Source of the DNA: JAADHI01 sp964451325
GTDB taxonomy: Bacteria; Nitrospirota; Nitrospiria; SBBL01; JAADHI01
DNA: 64,000 nucleotides
Assembly (NCBI GenBank): GCA_964451325.1
Contig: CAYVHO010000006.1
Coordinates: 141,767 to 205,766, forward strand
Direction: 5' to 3'
Shown here in pieces: positions 1 through 7,638 of the stretch. The stretch's first letter is position 1. Each line of letters opens with the position of its first letter. The position numbers and the translations under genes are program-made. The notes under the pieces are model-generated. The model did no database searches. It saw only the letters and a list, made by a program, of their open reading frames with translations, and was not told the origin of the DNA.

Positions 1-14
1 AAGGTTTTATAGCG

Positions 15-41
15 AAAAATGACCCAATATACGTCATTTTT
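15..41 (+). terminator. A/T-rich hairpin, possible terminator of an upstream gene
   Basis: A perfect 9-bp inverted repeat (AAAAATGAC at 15-23, GTCATTTTT at 33-41) closes a 9-nt loop and ends in a run of T. It lies before the first gene and could end a transcript entering from outside the window. The stem is A/T-rich, so the call is weak. Confidence 0.35.
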
Positions 42-76
42 CTGTGATCCATCCTTCAGTCGTCCATTAGGTGATC

Positions 77-799
77 ATGAAAAAAATACTGCTGCTTCTT
101 GTTTTTGTTGTTGCCTTTGCTCAATGGTGGTTTACAGATTCCAGCATTCGTGTTTCGAATAATGATGTCCAGTTTAGTTATATTGTAAAGTATTCAGGAG
201 ATGGCAGTCCGGGCGATGATCTTCCCATGGTCGTGGCGCTGCACGGTAATGGAGACACGGCAAATAATTTTTATGAAACCGCTTTAGATCAACTCAAGAT
301 CTCTGCAAGGATTGTTTTATTTCAAGGGCCTATTCCTTATGGTCGAGGCAATGCGTGGCCCTGGAGTTCTGATGATTTTAGCCAATATGGGAAAGCATTC
401 ACTGAGGCGGTTGATGCGCTTGCGCTCAAATACCCGACATTAGGCAGACCCATATTATTCGGTTTTTCTGGTGGGGGCATGATGGCCTATTATCAAGCCA
501 TAAAACATGGTGATCGTTATGCTTATATTTTCCCCGTGTCGGGTCGCTTATCAAAAGATCTTCTTGGAGATGGTGGCATTCGCATTGGTGCCGAAGTCAT
601 TGCTTTTCATGGGATGAGCGATTCAGTGGTTTCAATCAACGGAGGGAAAGAAGCGGTCGCTCTCCTGAGAGAAAGTGGGGCCGACGTAATATTCTCAGAA
701 TTTAAGGGCGGTCATCAAGGAGTATTTTTTGAGATGAAATCTACGATTACCGAAGCCATCGAAGCAAAAATAAAGGACTTGAAAAAAACAAAAACCTAA
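77..799 (+). CDS. secreted alpha/beta-hydrolase (phospholipase/carboxylesterase-like)
   Basis: A 240-residue serine hydrolase with an N-terminal hydrophobic segment (about residues 3-17) that acts as a signal peptide or anchor. The oxyanion-hole HGNGDT motif is near residue 57, the nucleophile elbow GFSGG puts Ser at about 131, and Asp182 (GMSD) and His213 (GGHQG) complete the triad. This layout is that of the phospholipase/carboxylesterase (Abhydrolase_2 or dienelactone hydrolase-like) group; the substrate cannot be read from the sequence. ATG 77 is preferred over GTG 71 because AGGTG lies just upstream and the signal peptide starts cleanly with MKK. It is monocistronic, followed by about 290 bp of non-coding DNA. 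Confidence 0.8.
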   Translation: MKKILLLLVFVVAFAQWWFTDSSIRVSNNDVQFSYIVKYSGDGSPGDDLPMVVALHGNGDTANNFYETALDQLKISARIVLFQGPIPYGRGNAWPWSSDDFSQYGKAFTEAVDALALKYPTLGRPILFGFSGGGMMAYYQAIKHGDRYAYIFPVSGRLSKDLLGDGGIRIGAEVIAFHGMSDSVVSINGGKEAVALLRESGADVIFSEFKGGHQGVFFEMKSTITEAIEAKIKDLKKTKT

Positions 800-1017
800 G
801 TTCAAAAGAAGTTTTGTGAAATATTAAAGTTGTATTAATACCAATCGGATTATTGGGAGAGCTTTAAGCAGTATCTTTCGCGCTGCATTTTTACTCCAAA
901 GTAGACTGCGCTACAAAATTGACCCTTCCGTACTGAAACATTTTTTTAACAGGGTCCCGTCTGTACAAGTGACATTCAGCAAATCTCATTTAGAAATTTT
1001 CTCTCTTCTCGAAATAA
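800..1017. other. non-coding gap, nothing recognised
   Basis: The interval between the hydrolase and the toxin-antitoxin promoter has no open frame with a ribosome site, no RNA gene and no convincing terminator that I can see. Confidence 0.6.
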
Positions 1018-1051
1018 TTGTTTGTGTGATTTTGCCAAAAATGATATCATT
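1018..1051 (+). promoter_or_regulatory. TA promoter with palindromic operator candidate
   Basis: TTGTTT at 1018-1023 and ATGATA at 1041-1046 are 17 nt apart, a plausible sigma70 promoter. The -10 region lies inside a perfect 12-bp palindrome, AATGATATCATT (1040-1051). FitA-type ribbon-helix-helix antitoxins usually autorepress by binding such short palindromes, so the antitoxin-toxin complex may repress here; that step is inference. Confidence 0.5.
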
Positions 1052-1086
1052 GCAATCAATTTATGCGCTAAATTAAAGGAGGATGT

Positions 1087-1344
1087 GTGGCAAACTTAGT
1101 GGTTAGAAATCTCGACCAGCGAATCGTTGACTCACTGAAACAACGTGCTGTTAAACACAGAAGGAGTGCAGAAGCAGAACATCGTGTCATCCTGGAGTCA
1201 GTGTTGCTCGGCCCTCAAAAAAAGAGCTTTTCGGAAGTATTGGCGGCAATGCCAAATGTGGGGTGTGAGGATGATTTCAAGCGTGTTGAGGATGAATCCA
1301 AGCGTGTTGAGGAGGAATCCGAAGAAGATCATGTATTTAATTGA
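1087..1344 (+). CDS. FitA-like ribbon-helix-helix antitoxin
   Basis: An 85-residue antitoxin. Residues 2-40 match the FitA/Arc-MetJ ribbon-helix-helix pattern: a beta strand with NLVVRNLD, then a helix with the diagnostic RSAEAEHR. The C-terminal half is acidic and should thread over the PIN toxin. Start GTG 1087 follows a strong AAAGGAGG site. The toxin ATG at 1331 overlaps the last 14 nt, the usual coupling for this module. The tail contains two consecutive copies of a 7-residue unit (KRVEDES, KRVEEES) encoded by a 21-bp direct repeat, so its length may vary between strains. Confidence 0.88.
   Translation: MANLVVRNLDQRIVDSLKQRAVKHRRSAEAEHRVILESVLLGPQKKSFSEVLAAMPNVGCEDDFKRVEDESKRVEEESEEDHVFN
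1279..1320 (+). repeat. 21-bp tandem duplication inside the antitoxin gene
   Basis: Two adjacent 21-bp units (1279-1299 and 1300-1320) differ at a single base. They keep the reading frame and add seven charged residues to the toxin-binding tail of the antitoxin. Confidence 0.9.
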
Positions 1345-1771
1345 CACGAATGTGATTAGTGAAGCCCGAAAACGATCAAAGGCCAATAAGGGCGTAAGAA
1401 CCTTCTTCAAACAAATGATCAAGGAAGAAGGTTCTTTATTTCTATCTGTCGTCACAATTGGCGAGCTGCGACGAGGCATCGAATTAATACGTCATCGAGG
1501 GGATCACCGGCAAGCAAATCAGCTAGAAAAGTGGTTGGAACAACTTCTGGCAGAGTTTGGAGATTTTGTATTGAACATTGATGAAGATGTTGCGCAGTTA
1601 TGGGGACGTCTTAGAGTGCCACACTCGGAGAACGCTCTGGATAAACAAATCGCAGCAACGGCTCTGGTTTATGATCTCACCGTGGTTTCGCGCAATTTGA
1701 AAGACTTTAGAAAAACAGGTGTACGTGTTTTAGATCCTTTCGAAAACGAACGCTTTGAGAGTCGGCGATAA
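1331..1771 (+). CDS. PIN-domain toxin (FitB/VapC-like ribonuclease)
   Basis: A 146-residue PIN-domain protein, the toxin partner of the preceding FitA-like antitoxin. PIN proteins are Mg-dependent RNases that usually cut tRNA or rRNA. The acidic site is visible: Asp5 in YLIDTNVIS, Glu45 in IGELRRGI, Asp104 in NALDKQIAATA, and the closing NLKDF near residue 125. The start is ATG 1331, which gives the canonical N-terminal MYLIDTN and overlaps the antitoxin end; a longer frame running upstream is only open by chance. All expected residues are present, so the toxin looks active. Confidence 0.88.
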   Translation: MYLIDTNVISEARKRSKANKGVRTFFKQMIKEEGSLFLSVVTIGELRRGIELIRHRGDHRQANQLEKWLEQLLAEFGDFVLNIDEDVAQLWGRLRVPHSENALDKQIAATALVYDLTVVSRNLKDFRKTGVRVLDPFENERFESRR

Positions 1772-1796
1772 AAGAGATTTTCTGATCCGTAAATGA

Positions 1797-2072
1797 TGTA
1801 GGGCATTTATCTCAGAAAACAAATACCCGGCATCGCCCTGGAAAAAACTTAAGAACCAGATTTATTTTGGATCAGATGACTTCGTTGATGAAATGCAGCG
1901 TAAGTTTTCAGCGAGCGGCGATGTCAGGGAGATCCCAAGGGTTCAACGCAGGCAACTCCCAAAACCACTCAGTCACTACAAGGAAAAATATTCTGACAGG
2001 AATATAGCCATTACAATGACATATAGTAGTGGGAGATATAGCATGAACAAAAGAATGAGGTCAGGTCTTTAA
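1797..2072 (+). pseudogene. RAYT (REP-associated tyrosine transposase) C-terminal remnant
   Basis: This frame has no start codon, but its 91 codons read as the C-terminal part of a REP-associated tyrosine (Y1) transposase. Visible family signatures are SPWKKLKNQIYFGSDDFV and REIPRVQRRQLPKPL, followed by YSDRNIAITM and YSSGRYSM. In intact RAYTs the last block continues into a helix-turn-helix ending in HYSTVSR; here it switches after YSM into the REP-like repeat and stops at 2070-2072. The catalytic N-terminal HUH domain is missing. It is therefore a dead fragment, most likely left by rearrangement at its own repeats. Confidence 0.75.
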
Positions 2073-2277
2073 AATTGATATGGATAATCTCTTCAGATAC
2101 TTTTATTCATGTGGCGAGACTTTTGAAAATAGAATATGGTAGAGCGATATGGGACGGACTGGCTGGTCAGTGCTTGCTCGGCAGGGGAGGCCGGTCATCT
2201 CAATCTTCATTTTCCAACAATAAGTCGACTGCTTAATAAGAAAAACAAAACAGCAATTTTAAAGACCTGACCCCATT
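2054..2277. repeat. REP-like 24-bp inverted repeat pair around 176 bp
   Basis: The sequence at 2054-2077 is the reverse complement of 2254-2277 with one mismatch; the shared core is AAAGACCTGACC. The 176 bp between the arms hold no gene that I can see. Because the left arm fuses to the RAYT remnant, the pair is probably the REP array that this transposase family mobilised. That assignment is inference. Confidence 0.7.
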
Positions 2278-2323
2278 TCCGACCCCATTTCCACATGACC
2301 CCATTTCCTATGACCCCATTTCC
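2269..2323. repeat. four copies of GACCCCATTTCC
   Basis: Exact 12-bp units lie at 2269-2280, 2281-2292, 2297-2308 and 2312-2323. They extend the right arm of the inverted repeat pair and run into the truncated IS3 orfB, marking the junction between the two decayed elements. Confidence 0.9.
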
Positions 2324-2563
2324 TGCTCAACTCATAGCTAAGCCTTTCAAGGGCAACTTTGATCCGACGACGACCGTAAGTCATTCGGCTTTCAACTGCG
2401 ATTTCTTTGACGTATTTCAGTATTTCTTCATGCTGAGGATCATTCCTTTTGTGACGCTGTTTTCTCTATATAATCGTTAGGCATTGCGACTCACTTCTAA
2501 TACTTCACACATGACTTTTATGGGCCAGGCCTTCTTATGCTGGGTGATAAACGTGTATCTCAC
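2315..2563 (-). pseudogene. IS3-family transposase OrfB, N-terminal remnant with frameshifts
   Basis: Read on the minus strand from GTG 2563, which overlaps the orfA stop as GTGA, this region begins VRYTFITQHKKAWPIKVMCE and continues with VLEVSRNA, the standard N-terminus of IS3-group OrfB. A one-base insertion (TAAC for TAC) then creates a stop. A second shift follows about 35 nt later, after which DPQHEEILKYVKEIA and SRMTYGRRRIKVALE are recognisable. The frame is cut off at the GACCCCATTTCC repeats, so the DDE catalytic domain is absent. The element cannot move by itself. Confidence 0.8.
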
Positions 2564-2853
2564 TTCGTTTCTTTCGCAAAGAAGACCGTGGCTTTTTTTA
2601 GGATTTCGCGCTCCATTTTAAGTCGTTTTACTTGTGATCTAAGTTGACGTAATTCAACCTGTTCCAATCTGAATTTCCCTTGCCCACGAAAGGCATCACC
2701 TTCCCCTGATTCGCTTTCTTTGATCCAGCGCGTCAGCATTTTTGGGTCAATTTCTAGCCTTTTTGAGGCCTCGGATCGACTGTCGTTTTGTTCTACGACC
2801 AGACTCACTGCATCAAGTTTAAATTCTTTTGTATATTTTTTCCGCGTTCTCAT
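2560..2853 (-). CDS. IS3-family transposase OrfA
   Basis: A 97-residue OrfA of the IS3/IS911 type: a helix-turn-helix over residues 1-60 (RKKYTKEFKLDAVSLV, then LTRWIKE) and a C-terminal leucine-zipper-like coil (VELRQLRSQVKRLKME). OrfA binds the IS ends and normally works with an OrfAB fusion made by frameshifting. The ribosome site GGAGGATAAAA precedes ATG 2853. The gene itself is intact, but its partner orfB is broken, so it is at best a relic DNA-binding protein. Confidence 0.85.
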   Translation of the reverse strand: MRTRKKYTKEFKLDAVSLVVEQNDSRSEASKRLEIDPKMLTRWIKESESGEGDAFRGQGKFRLEQVELRQLRSQVKRLKMEREILKKATVFFAKETK

Positions 2854-2900
2854 TTTTATCCTCCAGTTTTGACTGATATCTCTTAACTGGACTCTCTCTT

Positions 2901-3068
2901 TTATTCAACCACGTCAATCTTGTAACGATCCAGAAAGATGGACAGATCCGGTTCGTGGTCGACGATATGATTCAGTGCGTGCTCGAAGGTGCCCGGGAGG
3001 AGTTCTTCGTCGAAATAGATGGGGACCAGTTTGTTTTGTTCATAGGAAGATGTTTCGTATCGGGCCAT
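2901..3068 (-). pseudogene. IS1182-type transposase, N-terminal fragment
   Basis: 55 residues beginning MARYETSSYEQNKLVPIYFD match the start of IS1182-family (DUF772) transposases, including LPGTFEHALNHIVDHE and LSIFLDRYK. The frame ends after RYKIDVVE, where the sequence changes to the flank of the IS3 copy; the rest of the gene is missing. ATG 3068 is chosen because GGAGG lies right upstream. The simplest history is an IS1182-like element truncated by arrival of the IS3 element or by a later deletion. Confidence 0.75.
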
Positions 3069-3197
3069 CCAAACCCTCCAAATATAATATACTTTATTGG
3101 AGTGCATTTTAACAAATTTAGAAGAAAATTTATACCCGTTTTAAGCGTTTTTCTGCAGCTTCAACGACACCGCAAAGGAGGGAGTCTTTGGCAAAAT

Positions 3198-3227
3198 GCC
3201 GGGCGCGGCGGTTTTACCACGCCCGGC
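3198..3227 (-). terminator. GC-rich hairpin after the DUF5666 gene
   Basis: GCCGGGCG (3198-3205) pairs with CGCCCGGC (3220-3227) across a 14-nt loop, just past the stop of the minus-strand lipoprotein gene. The T-tract that follows on the minus strand is short, so it is a moderate terminator candidate. Confidence 0.5.
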
Positions 3228-3242
3228 AGGATATTTTTAAAA

Positions 3243-4724
3243 CTAATCTTCGATTTCAATCTCTTCCGCAATAATATCTCCAGACGAAAGACTGCCTTTT
3301 ACTTTTACCGAAACGCCTGTGCTGATTTGAGAAAAGAAATCACTTGCAGTGATGTTGTTTTCAGAACGACCCTGAAAGATCGTGCTGCTGTGGGTGATCA
3401 CGGTGACGGACAAAATCTTCAAGTCCGGATCTGAGACCATCTCTACCGGCCCTTGAAGTTTAACTTCGAATGAGGGCTCTTCTCGTTCGAGATGTGTGGC
3501 AATGATGACGCCATCCGAAAGATAAGCCTTAATTTCCAATCGGTCGCCGGGAGAGATGTCTGAAAACAAGAAATTGCCTTCATGACTGGATGAATCGTCC
3601 TTCATTTCAGTCGCGCCGTTAATCAAGACGACCTGACCGAATAAGGTGATGGTGTTGTTTGCGGCATCGATATTTTCCACATCGGCTTCCATTTTGATAC
3701 GATTGCCGTGAAATTTAATTTTTGTAGCGACTAAAACCCCACTGGCATTGATTCTGCCTTCGACTTCCAAACGCACATTGAGTGCAATGTCATCCGGCGC
3801 ACCGCCTTCAAAGCGGGTATTTGTATTTGTTGTAACCGCTTGTCCAGAGATAGAAAATGAAGTACTTGAAGTAAAAGCCGTGACGATGGCTTCTATTTCG
3901 ACTTTTGTATTTTCATTGTTGTGGAGTCTGTTATCTTCTGCTTCAATTTTTCTGGCATTCAGGATCCCGCTGCTGTCGCGTGTTCCTTCGACCTCAACGA
4001 AGAGCCCCTCGCTCAAATCGCTTTCAAACATATCCTCAAAACGGACAGAACCATTGTAATCAACCGCCTGATTTGAAATGGAAAATGTTTTCGCGACGAC
4101 ATCCAGCATTCTGATTGTGCCTTTGAGTTCTACTTCACTCAGATCGTCAACAAAAAGATCGAATTTCTTTTTGATGTACGTGGCTTGAATGGCATCATTT
4201 GTAAAAGTCAAACCGCTGACTTCGAGGATATCATTTACCATCAAGTCAGAGAAGATGAGTGGGCTGCCGTTTTCATCTACAATTTTTGTGGCACTGTCAA
4301 GGATGACGGTTCTTCCAAGGACTAAAAGGCTGTTATTTACAGCATCAATGCCGTCGATGGGGCCTTGGATTTCTTCTTCAAATTCGATGTGCTCGGCCTC
4401 TCCTGTGTTGCCGTTGTCGTCTATGCGACCATTGACGTTCACAAGCATCCCAACTTCAAGATCGCTTTGACTGCCTGGCTGATCATCAATGGTGACCACC
4501 GCATTTTCCGTACTGAAGTCCACGCCATTAACAGACATACTGCTTGCATCCATCTTGGTAATTACGCCCTTACTCACACCCGTGGGTGCGCTTGTTCCAC
4601 TCGAAATACCACCTTCACCACTGCTTCCGCAAGAGACTGAAAGCACTAAAACAAAGAATAAAGGTACAAATAATTTTCCATAATATTTAAGACTTAACTG
4701 ATTGACATGTATTGAATGTTTCAT
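3243..4724 (-). CDS. DUF5666-repeat lipoprotein
   Basis: A 493-residue exported protein. A basic N-terminus, a hydrophobic stretch (about residues 17-30) and LSVSC indicate a lipoprotein anchored at Cys32, followed by a Gly/Ser-rich linker. The rest consists of about five or six repeats of 65-80 residues that look like DUF5666: each has a short strand ending in I-x-G or V-x-G-x-I, as in LEVGMLVNVNGRID, LFVEVEGTRD and VRLEVEGRIN, and a phrase like ILNARKIE or VLVATKI. These are small beta-barrel-like domains of unknown function. The ribosome site is AAGGAG before ATG 4724, and it is transcribed alone from a consensus promoter. Confidence 0.85.
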   Translation of the reverse strand: MKHSIHVNQLSLKYYGKLFVPLFFVLVLSVSCGSSGEGGISSGTSAPTGVSKGVITKMDASSMSVNGVDFSTENAVVTIDDQPGSQSDLEVGMLVNVNGRIDDNGNTGEAEHIEFEEEIQGPIDGIDAVNNSLLVLGRTVILDSATKIVDENGSPLIFSDLMVNDILEVSGLTFTNDAIQATYIKKKFDLFVDDLSEVELKGTIRMLDVVAKTFSISNQAVDYNGSVRFEDMFESDLSEGLFVEVEGTRDSSGILNARKIEAEDNRLHNNENTKVEIEAIVTAFTSSTSFSISGQAVTTNTNTRFEGGAPDDIALNVRLEVEGRINASGVLVATKIKFHGNRIKMEADVENIDAANNTITLFGQVVLINGATEMKDDSSSHEGNFLFSDISPGDRLEIKAYLSDGVIIATHLEREEPSFEVKLQGPVEMVSDPDLKILSVTVITHSSTIFQGRSENNITASDFFSQISTGVSVKVKGSLSSGDIIAEEIEIED

Positions 4725-4792
4725 GATTTGTTCTCCTTTTTGTGAATTGATACTTACAGGAAGACCTCTTCCCCGACTCCTTTTGCTTGTTT

Positions 4793-4818
4793 ATATTTGG
4801 GATTATATTCCCAAATAT
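4793..4818 (-). promoter_or_regulatory. 10-bp inverted repeat overlapping the -10 box (operator candidate)
   Basis: ATATTTGGGA (4793-4802) and TCCCAAATAT (4809-4818) are perfect inverted copies 6 nt apart. The minus-strand -10 box TATAAT lies in the centre, so a dimeric repressor bound here would block RNA polymerase. No neighbouring gene encodes an obvious cognate regulator. Confidence 0.6.
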
Positions 4819-4830
4819 TTAAAATGTCAA
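4802..4830 (-). promoter_or_regulatory. perfect consensus sigma70 promoter for the DUF5666 gene
   Basis: On the minus strand, TTGACA (4830-4825) and TATAAT (4807-4802) are separated by exactly 17 nt. This is a full consensus match and implies strong transcription when not repressed. Confidence 0.85.
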
Positions 4831-4968
4831 GCGGGATAGAAAAAAAGAAGTGGTTTTTTTATTCTGGGAAGCTTTGCTCTAGGGGACTGTTTAGGAACTC
4901 AAGTCATGATGTTTTTCTGTGGTTTAGACCTGAAGATTTTCTACAAAATGAGGATTGAAAATAGGTGT

Positions 4969-5394
4969 TTATTCCAAAAAACGTTTGCGCATGGCCTCAG
5001 AAGCTTGCATGCAGCTTTGATGTCGCCCCATTACGTGCAGTCTGTTTTTTGCGATCAGGTCATAGAGCCAGTCTCTCATCGGACGAGGCATGAGATAAAA
5101 GACACTTAGGCTGCGCCATAAACCCCCGAGTGTCTTTAAGGTTTCCAAAACAGCATCGCTTTTGATATGGGCTTTATGATCTTTAATAAAGAGAAAGGTC
5201 TGAATATTTTCAGGGTCGAGTCCTGACCTTTGATAATGGCCGCGTCCAATTTCAGACTGAATGGGTGCAAAACGAAAGACAGCTGATTTATCACGACGAA
5301 TCAGCCATTGCACGGAAGTGATGCAAAGACCGCAAACGCCGTCAAATAAAATCAGGGGCGCGTCTTTTTTTATCTCAATTTTGAGTGGATTCAT
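4969..5394 (-). CDS. DCC-family thiol-disulfide oxidoreductase (DUF393)
   Basis: A 141-residue single-domain protein of the DCC family, named for the DxxCxxC start. Here the motif is DGVCGLC (Asp18, Cys21, Cys24) after a short beta strand LILFD. The RFAPIQSE segment near residue 60 and the C-terminal YDLIAKNR are also typical. These proteins have a thioredoxin-like fold and are thought to be redox-active; the partner is unknown. No signal peptide is present, so it is cytoplasmic. It stands alone between the lipoprotein and the divergently transcribed thiamin genes. Confidence 0.82.
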   Translation of the reverse strand: MNPLKIEIKKDAPLILFDGVCGLCITSVQWLIRRDKSAVFRFAPIQSEIGRGHYQRSGLDPENIQTFLFIKDHKAHIKSDAVLETLKTLGGLWRSLSVFYLMPRPMRDWLYDLIAKNRLHVMGRHQSCMQASEAMRKRFLE

Positions 5395-5510
5395 TGGGCG
5401 CGGCCTAAAAATATGAACCTGTGTTCAAAACAGACCATCTCATTATTTTATCTTAAAAATTTATAGTAAATAAAAACGCGTTTTTTAACAATAATATCTT
5501 TTCACTTTGA

Positions 5511-5539
5511 TTGACGAGCCTCGGTCGCTATGCCATAAT
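5511..5539 (+). promoter_or_regulatory. thiC promoter
   Basis: TTGACG (5511-5516) and CATAAT (5534-5539), spaced by 17 nt, lie just ahead of the TPP riboswitch and are the likely sigma70 promoter of the thiamin operon. Confidence 0.7.
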
Positions 5540-5551
5540 TTCGCTTTTGTT

Positions 5552-5634
5552 ACGGGGTGCCATCAGGGCTGAGAGTTCCGGGATCATTGGAACAACCCTT
5601 TGAACCTGATCTGGGTAATGCCAGCGAAGGGAAT
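5552..5634 (+). ncRNA. TPP (THI-box) riboswitch
   Basis: The thi-box signature is complete: ACGGGGTGCC, then GGGCTGAGAG, and the 3' part CCTTTGAACCTGATCTGGGT followed by AATGCCAGCGAAGGGAA. These form the TPP-binding three-way junction. It precedes thiC, its usual target. Binding of thiamin pyrophosphate should favour the terminator directly downstream. Confidence 0.96.
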
Positions 5635-5650
5635 ATGGGATTCATTGATG

Positions 5651-5687
5651 GGCCGCACCTCTTGATCGAGATGTGGCCTATTTTTTT
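5651..5687 (+). terminator. riboswitch expression-platform terminator
   Basis: GGCCGCACCTC (5651-5661) pairs with GAGATGTGGCC (5668-5678) and is followed by a T-tract to 5687. Its place between the TPP aptamer and the thiC ribosome site indicates control by transcription attenuation. Confidence 0.85.
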
Positions 5688-5724
5688 GTGTGATTTTTCA
5701 TCATCATTTATGGAGGAATGCTCT

Positions 5725-7638
5725 ATGGCACAGCAAAACAAGGGTCAGAATGGAGACACAAATGGCGTCTTACCAGAGGATATGCTCACCACAAAGCCAC
5801 TTCCTGCCTCTCGCAAGGTTTTTGTCGAAGGGAAACAAAAAGGCGTACGTGTTCCCATGCGGGAAATCACGCTAAATCCGACAAAAATAGGAAACGATGG
5901 CAAAATTGAGGAAAACCCACCGCTCAGGATTTACGATACTTCCGGCCCCTATACCGATCCTGATATCAAAATTGACATTCGCTTAGGCCTTGCGCCCCAA
6001 CGCGCAGAATGGATTGTCAATCGAGGCGATGTTGAAACTTTGCCCGATATCAGCTCTACATACGGTCAGAAACGTGCCAAAAACAAAAAACTGGATGCCT
6101 TACGGTTCAAAGAAATTAGAAAACCCCTGCGGGCAAAAGCCGGGCAAAACGTTTCTCAAATGCACTACGCCAAAAAAGGCATGATCACGTCCGAGATGGA
6201 ATTTATCGCCATTCGTGAAAACCAGGCCATCGAAACCTATAAGGCAGAAATCGCACAAATAGACCCACGGCGCTATGAACAACATGCCGGCAACGATTGG
6301 GGTGCCTCTATTCCTTCGGTGATTACACCTGAATTTGTTCGAGACGAAGTGGCCCGTGGACGCGCCATCATCCCCGCCAATATCAACCATCCTGAGCTCG
6401 AACCCGTCATCATCGGTCGAAATTTTCTGGTTAAAATTAATTCAAATATCGGAAACTCCGCAGTGACCTCTTCGATCGAAGAAGAAGTTGAAAAAATGAT
6501 CTGGTCGACACGATGGGGCGCTGATACGGTCATGGATCTCTCCACCGGGGAAAATATCCACGAAACACGCGAATGGATCATCCGAAATTCACCCGTGCCC
6601 ATCGGCACCGTGCCGATTTATCAAGCCCTGGAAAAAGTAAATGGCAAAGCCGAAGAATTAACCTGGGAGATTTTCAAAGACACCCTCATCGAGCAGGCTG
6701 AGCAGGGTGTGGATTATTTCACGATTCATGCGGGTGTCTTGCTGCGTTATGTGCCGATGACCGCGAAACGGCTTACGGGCATCGTTTCACGCGGGGGTTC
6801 CATTTTGGCCAAGTGGTGTCTGGCCCACCATCAGGAAAACTTTCTTTACACCCACTTTGAGGACATCTGCGAAATCATGAAAGCCTACGATGTCTCTTTT
6901 AGTTTGGGCGACGGGCTTCGCCCCGGATCACTCGCCGATGCCAATGACGAGGCCCAGTTCGGCGAATTAGAAACTTTGGGCGAACTCACAAAAGTCGCAT
7001 GGAAACACGATGTGCAAACCATGATCGAAGGACCGGGACACGTGCCCATGCACATGATTAAGGTCAATATGGAAAAACAGCTTCAGGAATGTGACGAAGC
7101 ACCATTTTACACGCTTGGCCCACTGGTCACTGACATTGCACCGGGCTACGATCACATCACCTCCGGCATCGGGGCCGCCATGATCGGCTGGTATGGCTGT
7201 GCAATGTTGTGTTACGTCACGCCCAAGGAACATCTGGGGCTTCCCAACAGAGAAGACGTCAAACAGGGGGTGATTACTTATAAAATCGCTGCGCATGCCG
7301 CTGATTTGGCCAAAGGACATCCGGGTGCGCAGGCGCGGGACAATGCACTTTCAAAGGCCCGTTTTGAGTTTCGCTGGGAAGACCAGTTTAATCTTTCCCT
7401 TGATCCAGAAACGGCAAACGCTTATCACGACGAAACCCTGCCCTCGGATTCGGCCAAAGTTGCGCATTTTTGTTCCATGTGTGGCCCACACTTCTGTTCG
7501 ATGAAAATTACCGAAGATGTGCGTGAATATGCAGCAAAAATGGCCTTGGATGAAGAAAAGGCGCTCGAATTAGGCATGCTCGAAAAATCAAAAGAATTCA
7601 CAGAAAAAGGTGCCGTTATCTATTCAAAAGTAAAGTAG
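5725..7638 (+). CDS. thiC: phosphomethylpyrimidine synthase ThiC
   Basis: A 637-residue radical-SAM enzyme that rearranges aminoimidazole ribotide to HMP-phosphate, the pyrimidine half of thiamin. The noncanonical Fe-S cluster motif sits near the C-terminus: CSMCGPHFC with Cys583, Cys586 and Cys591. Other typical blocks are NINHPELEPVIIGRNFLVKI, GADTVMDLSTG and RPGSLADAND. An open frame continues upstream through the riboswitch, but ATG 5725 is the start: GGAGG lies 8 nt before it and the protein begins in the usual way. Length is normal for the long ThiC form. thi4 follows 41 nt downstream and should be cotranscribed. Confidence 0.97.
   Translation: MAQQNKGQNGDTNGVLPEDMLTTKPLPASRKVFVEGKQKGVRVPMREITLNPTKIGNDGKIEENPPLRIYDTSGPYTDPDIKIDIRLGLAPQRAEWIVNRGDVETLPDISSTYGQKRAKNKKLDALRFKEIRKPLRAKAGQNVSQMHYAKKGMITSEMEFIAIRENQAIETYKAEIAQIDPRRYEQHAGNDWGASIPSVITPEFVRDEVARGRAIIPANINHPELEPVIIGRNFLVKINSNIGNSAVTSSIEEEVEKMIWSTRWGADTVMDLSTGENIHETREWIIRNSPVPIGTVPIYQALEKVNGKAEELTWEIFKDTLIEQAEQGVDYFTIHAGVLLRYVPMTAKRLTGIVSRGGSILAKWCLAHHQENFLYTHFEDICEIMKAYDVSFSLGDGLRPGSLADANDEAQFGELETLGELTKVAWKHDVQTMIEGPGHVPMHMIKVNMEKQLQECDEAPFYTLGPLVTDIAPGYDHITSGIGAAMIGWYGCAMLCYVTPKEHLGLPNREDVKQGVITYKIAAHAADLAKGHPGAQARDNALSKARFEFRWEDQFNLSLDPETANAYHDETLPSDSAKVAHFCSMCGPHFCSMKITEDVREYAAKMALDEEKALELGMLEKSKEFTEKGAVIYSKVK

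Noticed and set aside
1145..1330. upstream extension of the PIN toxin
   Set aside because: It runs out of frame through the antitoxin gene; ATG 1331 gives the conserved PIN start.
2295..2480. 61-codon plus-strand frame
   Set aside because: It is made of the GACCCCATTTCC repeats and the complement of the orfB remnant, with no ribosome site.
5557..5724. N-terminal extension of ThiC through the riboswitch
   Set aside because: The frame is open but overlaps the TPP aptamer and its terminator; ATG 5725 has the ribosome site and the family N-terminus.
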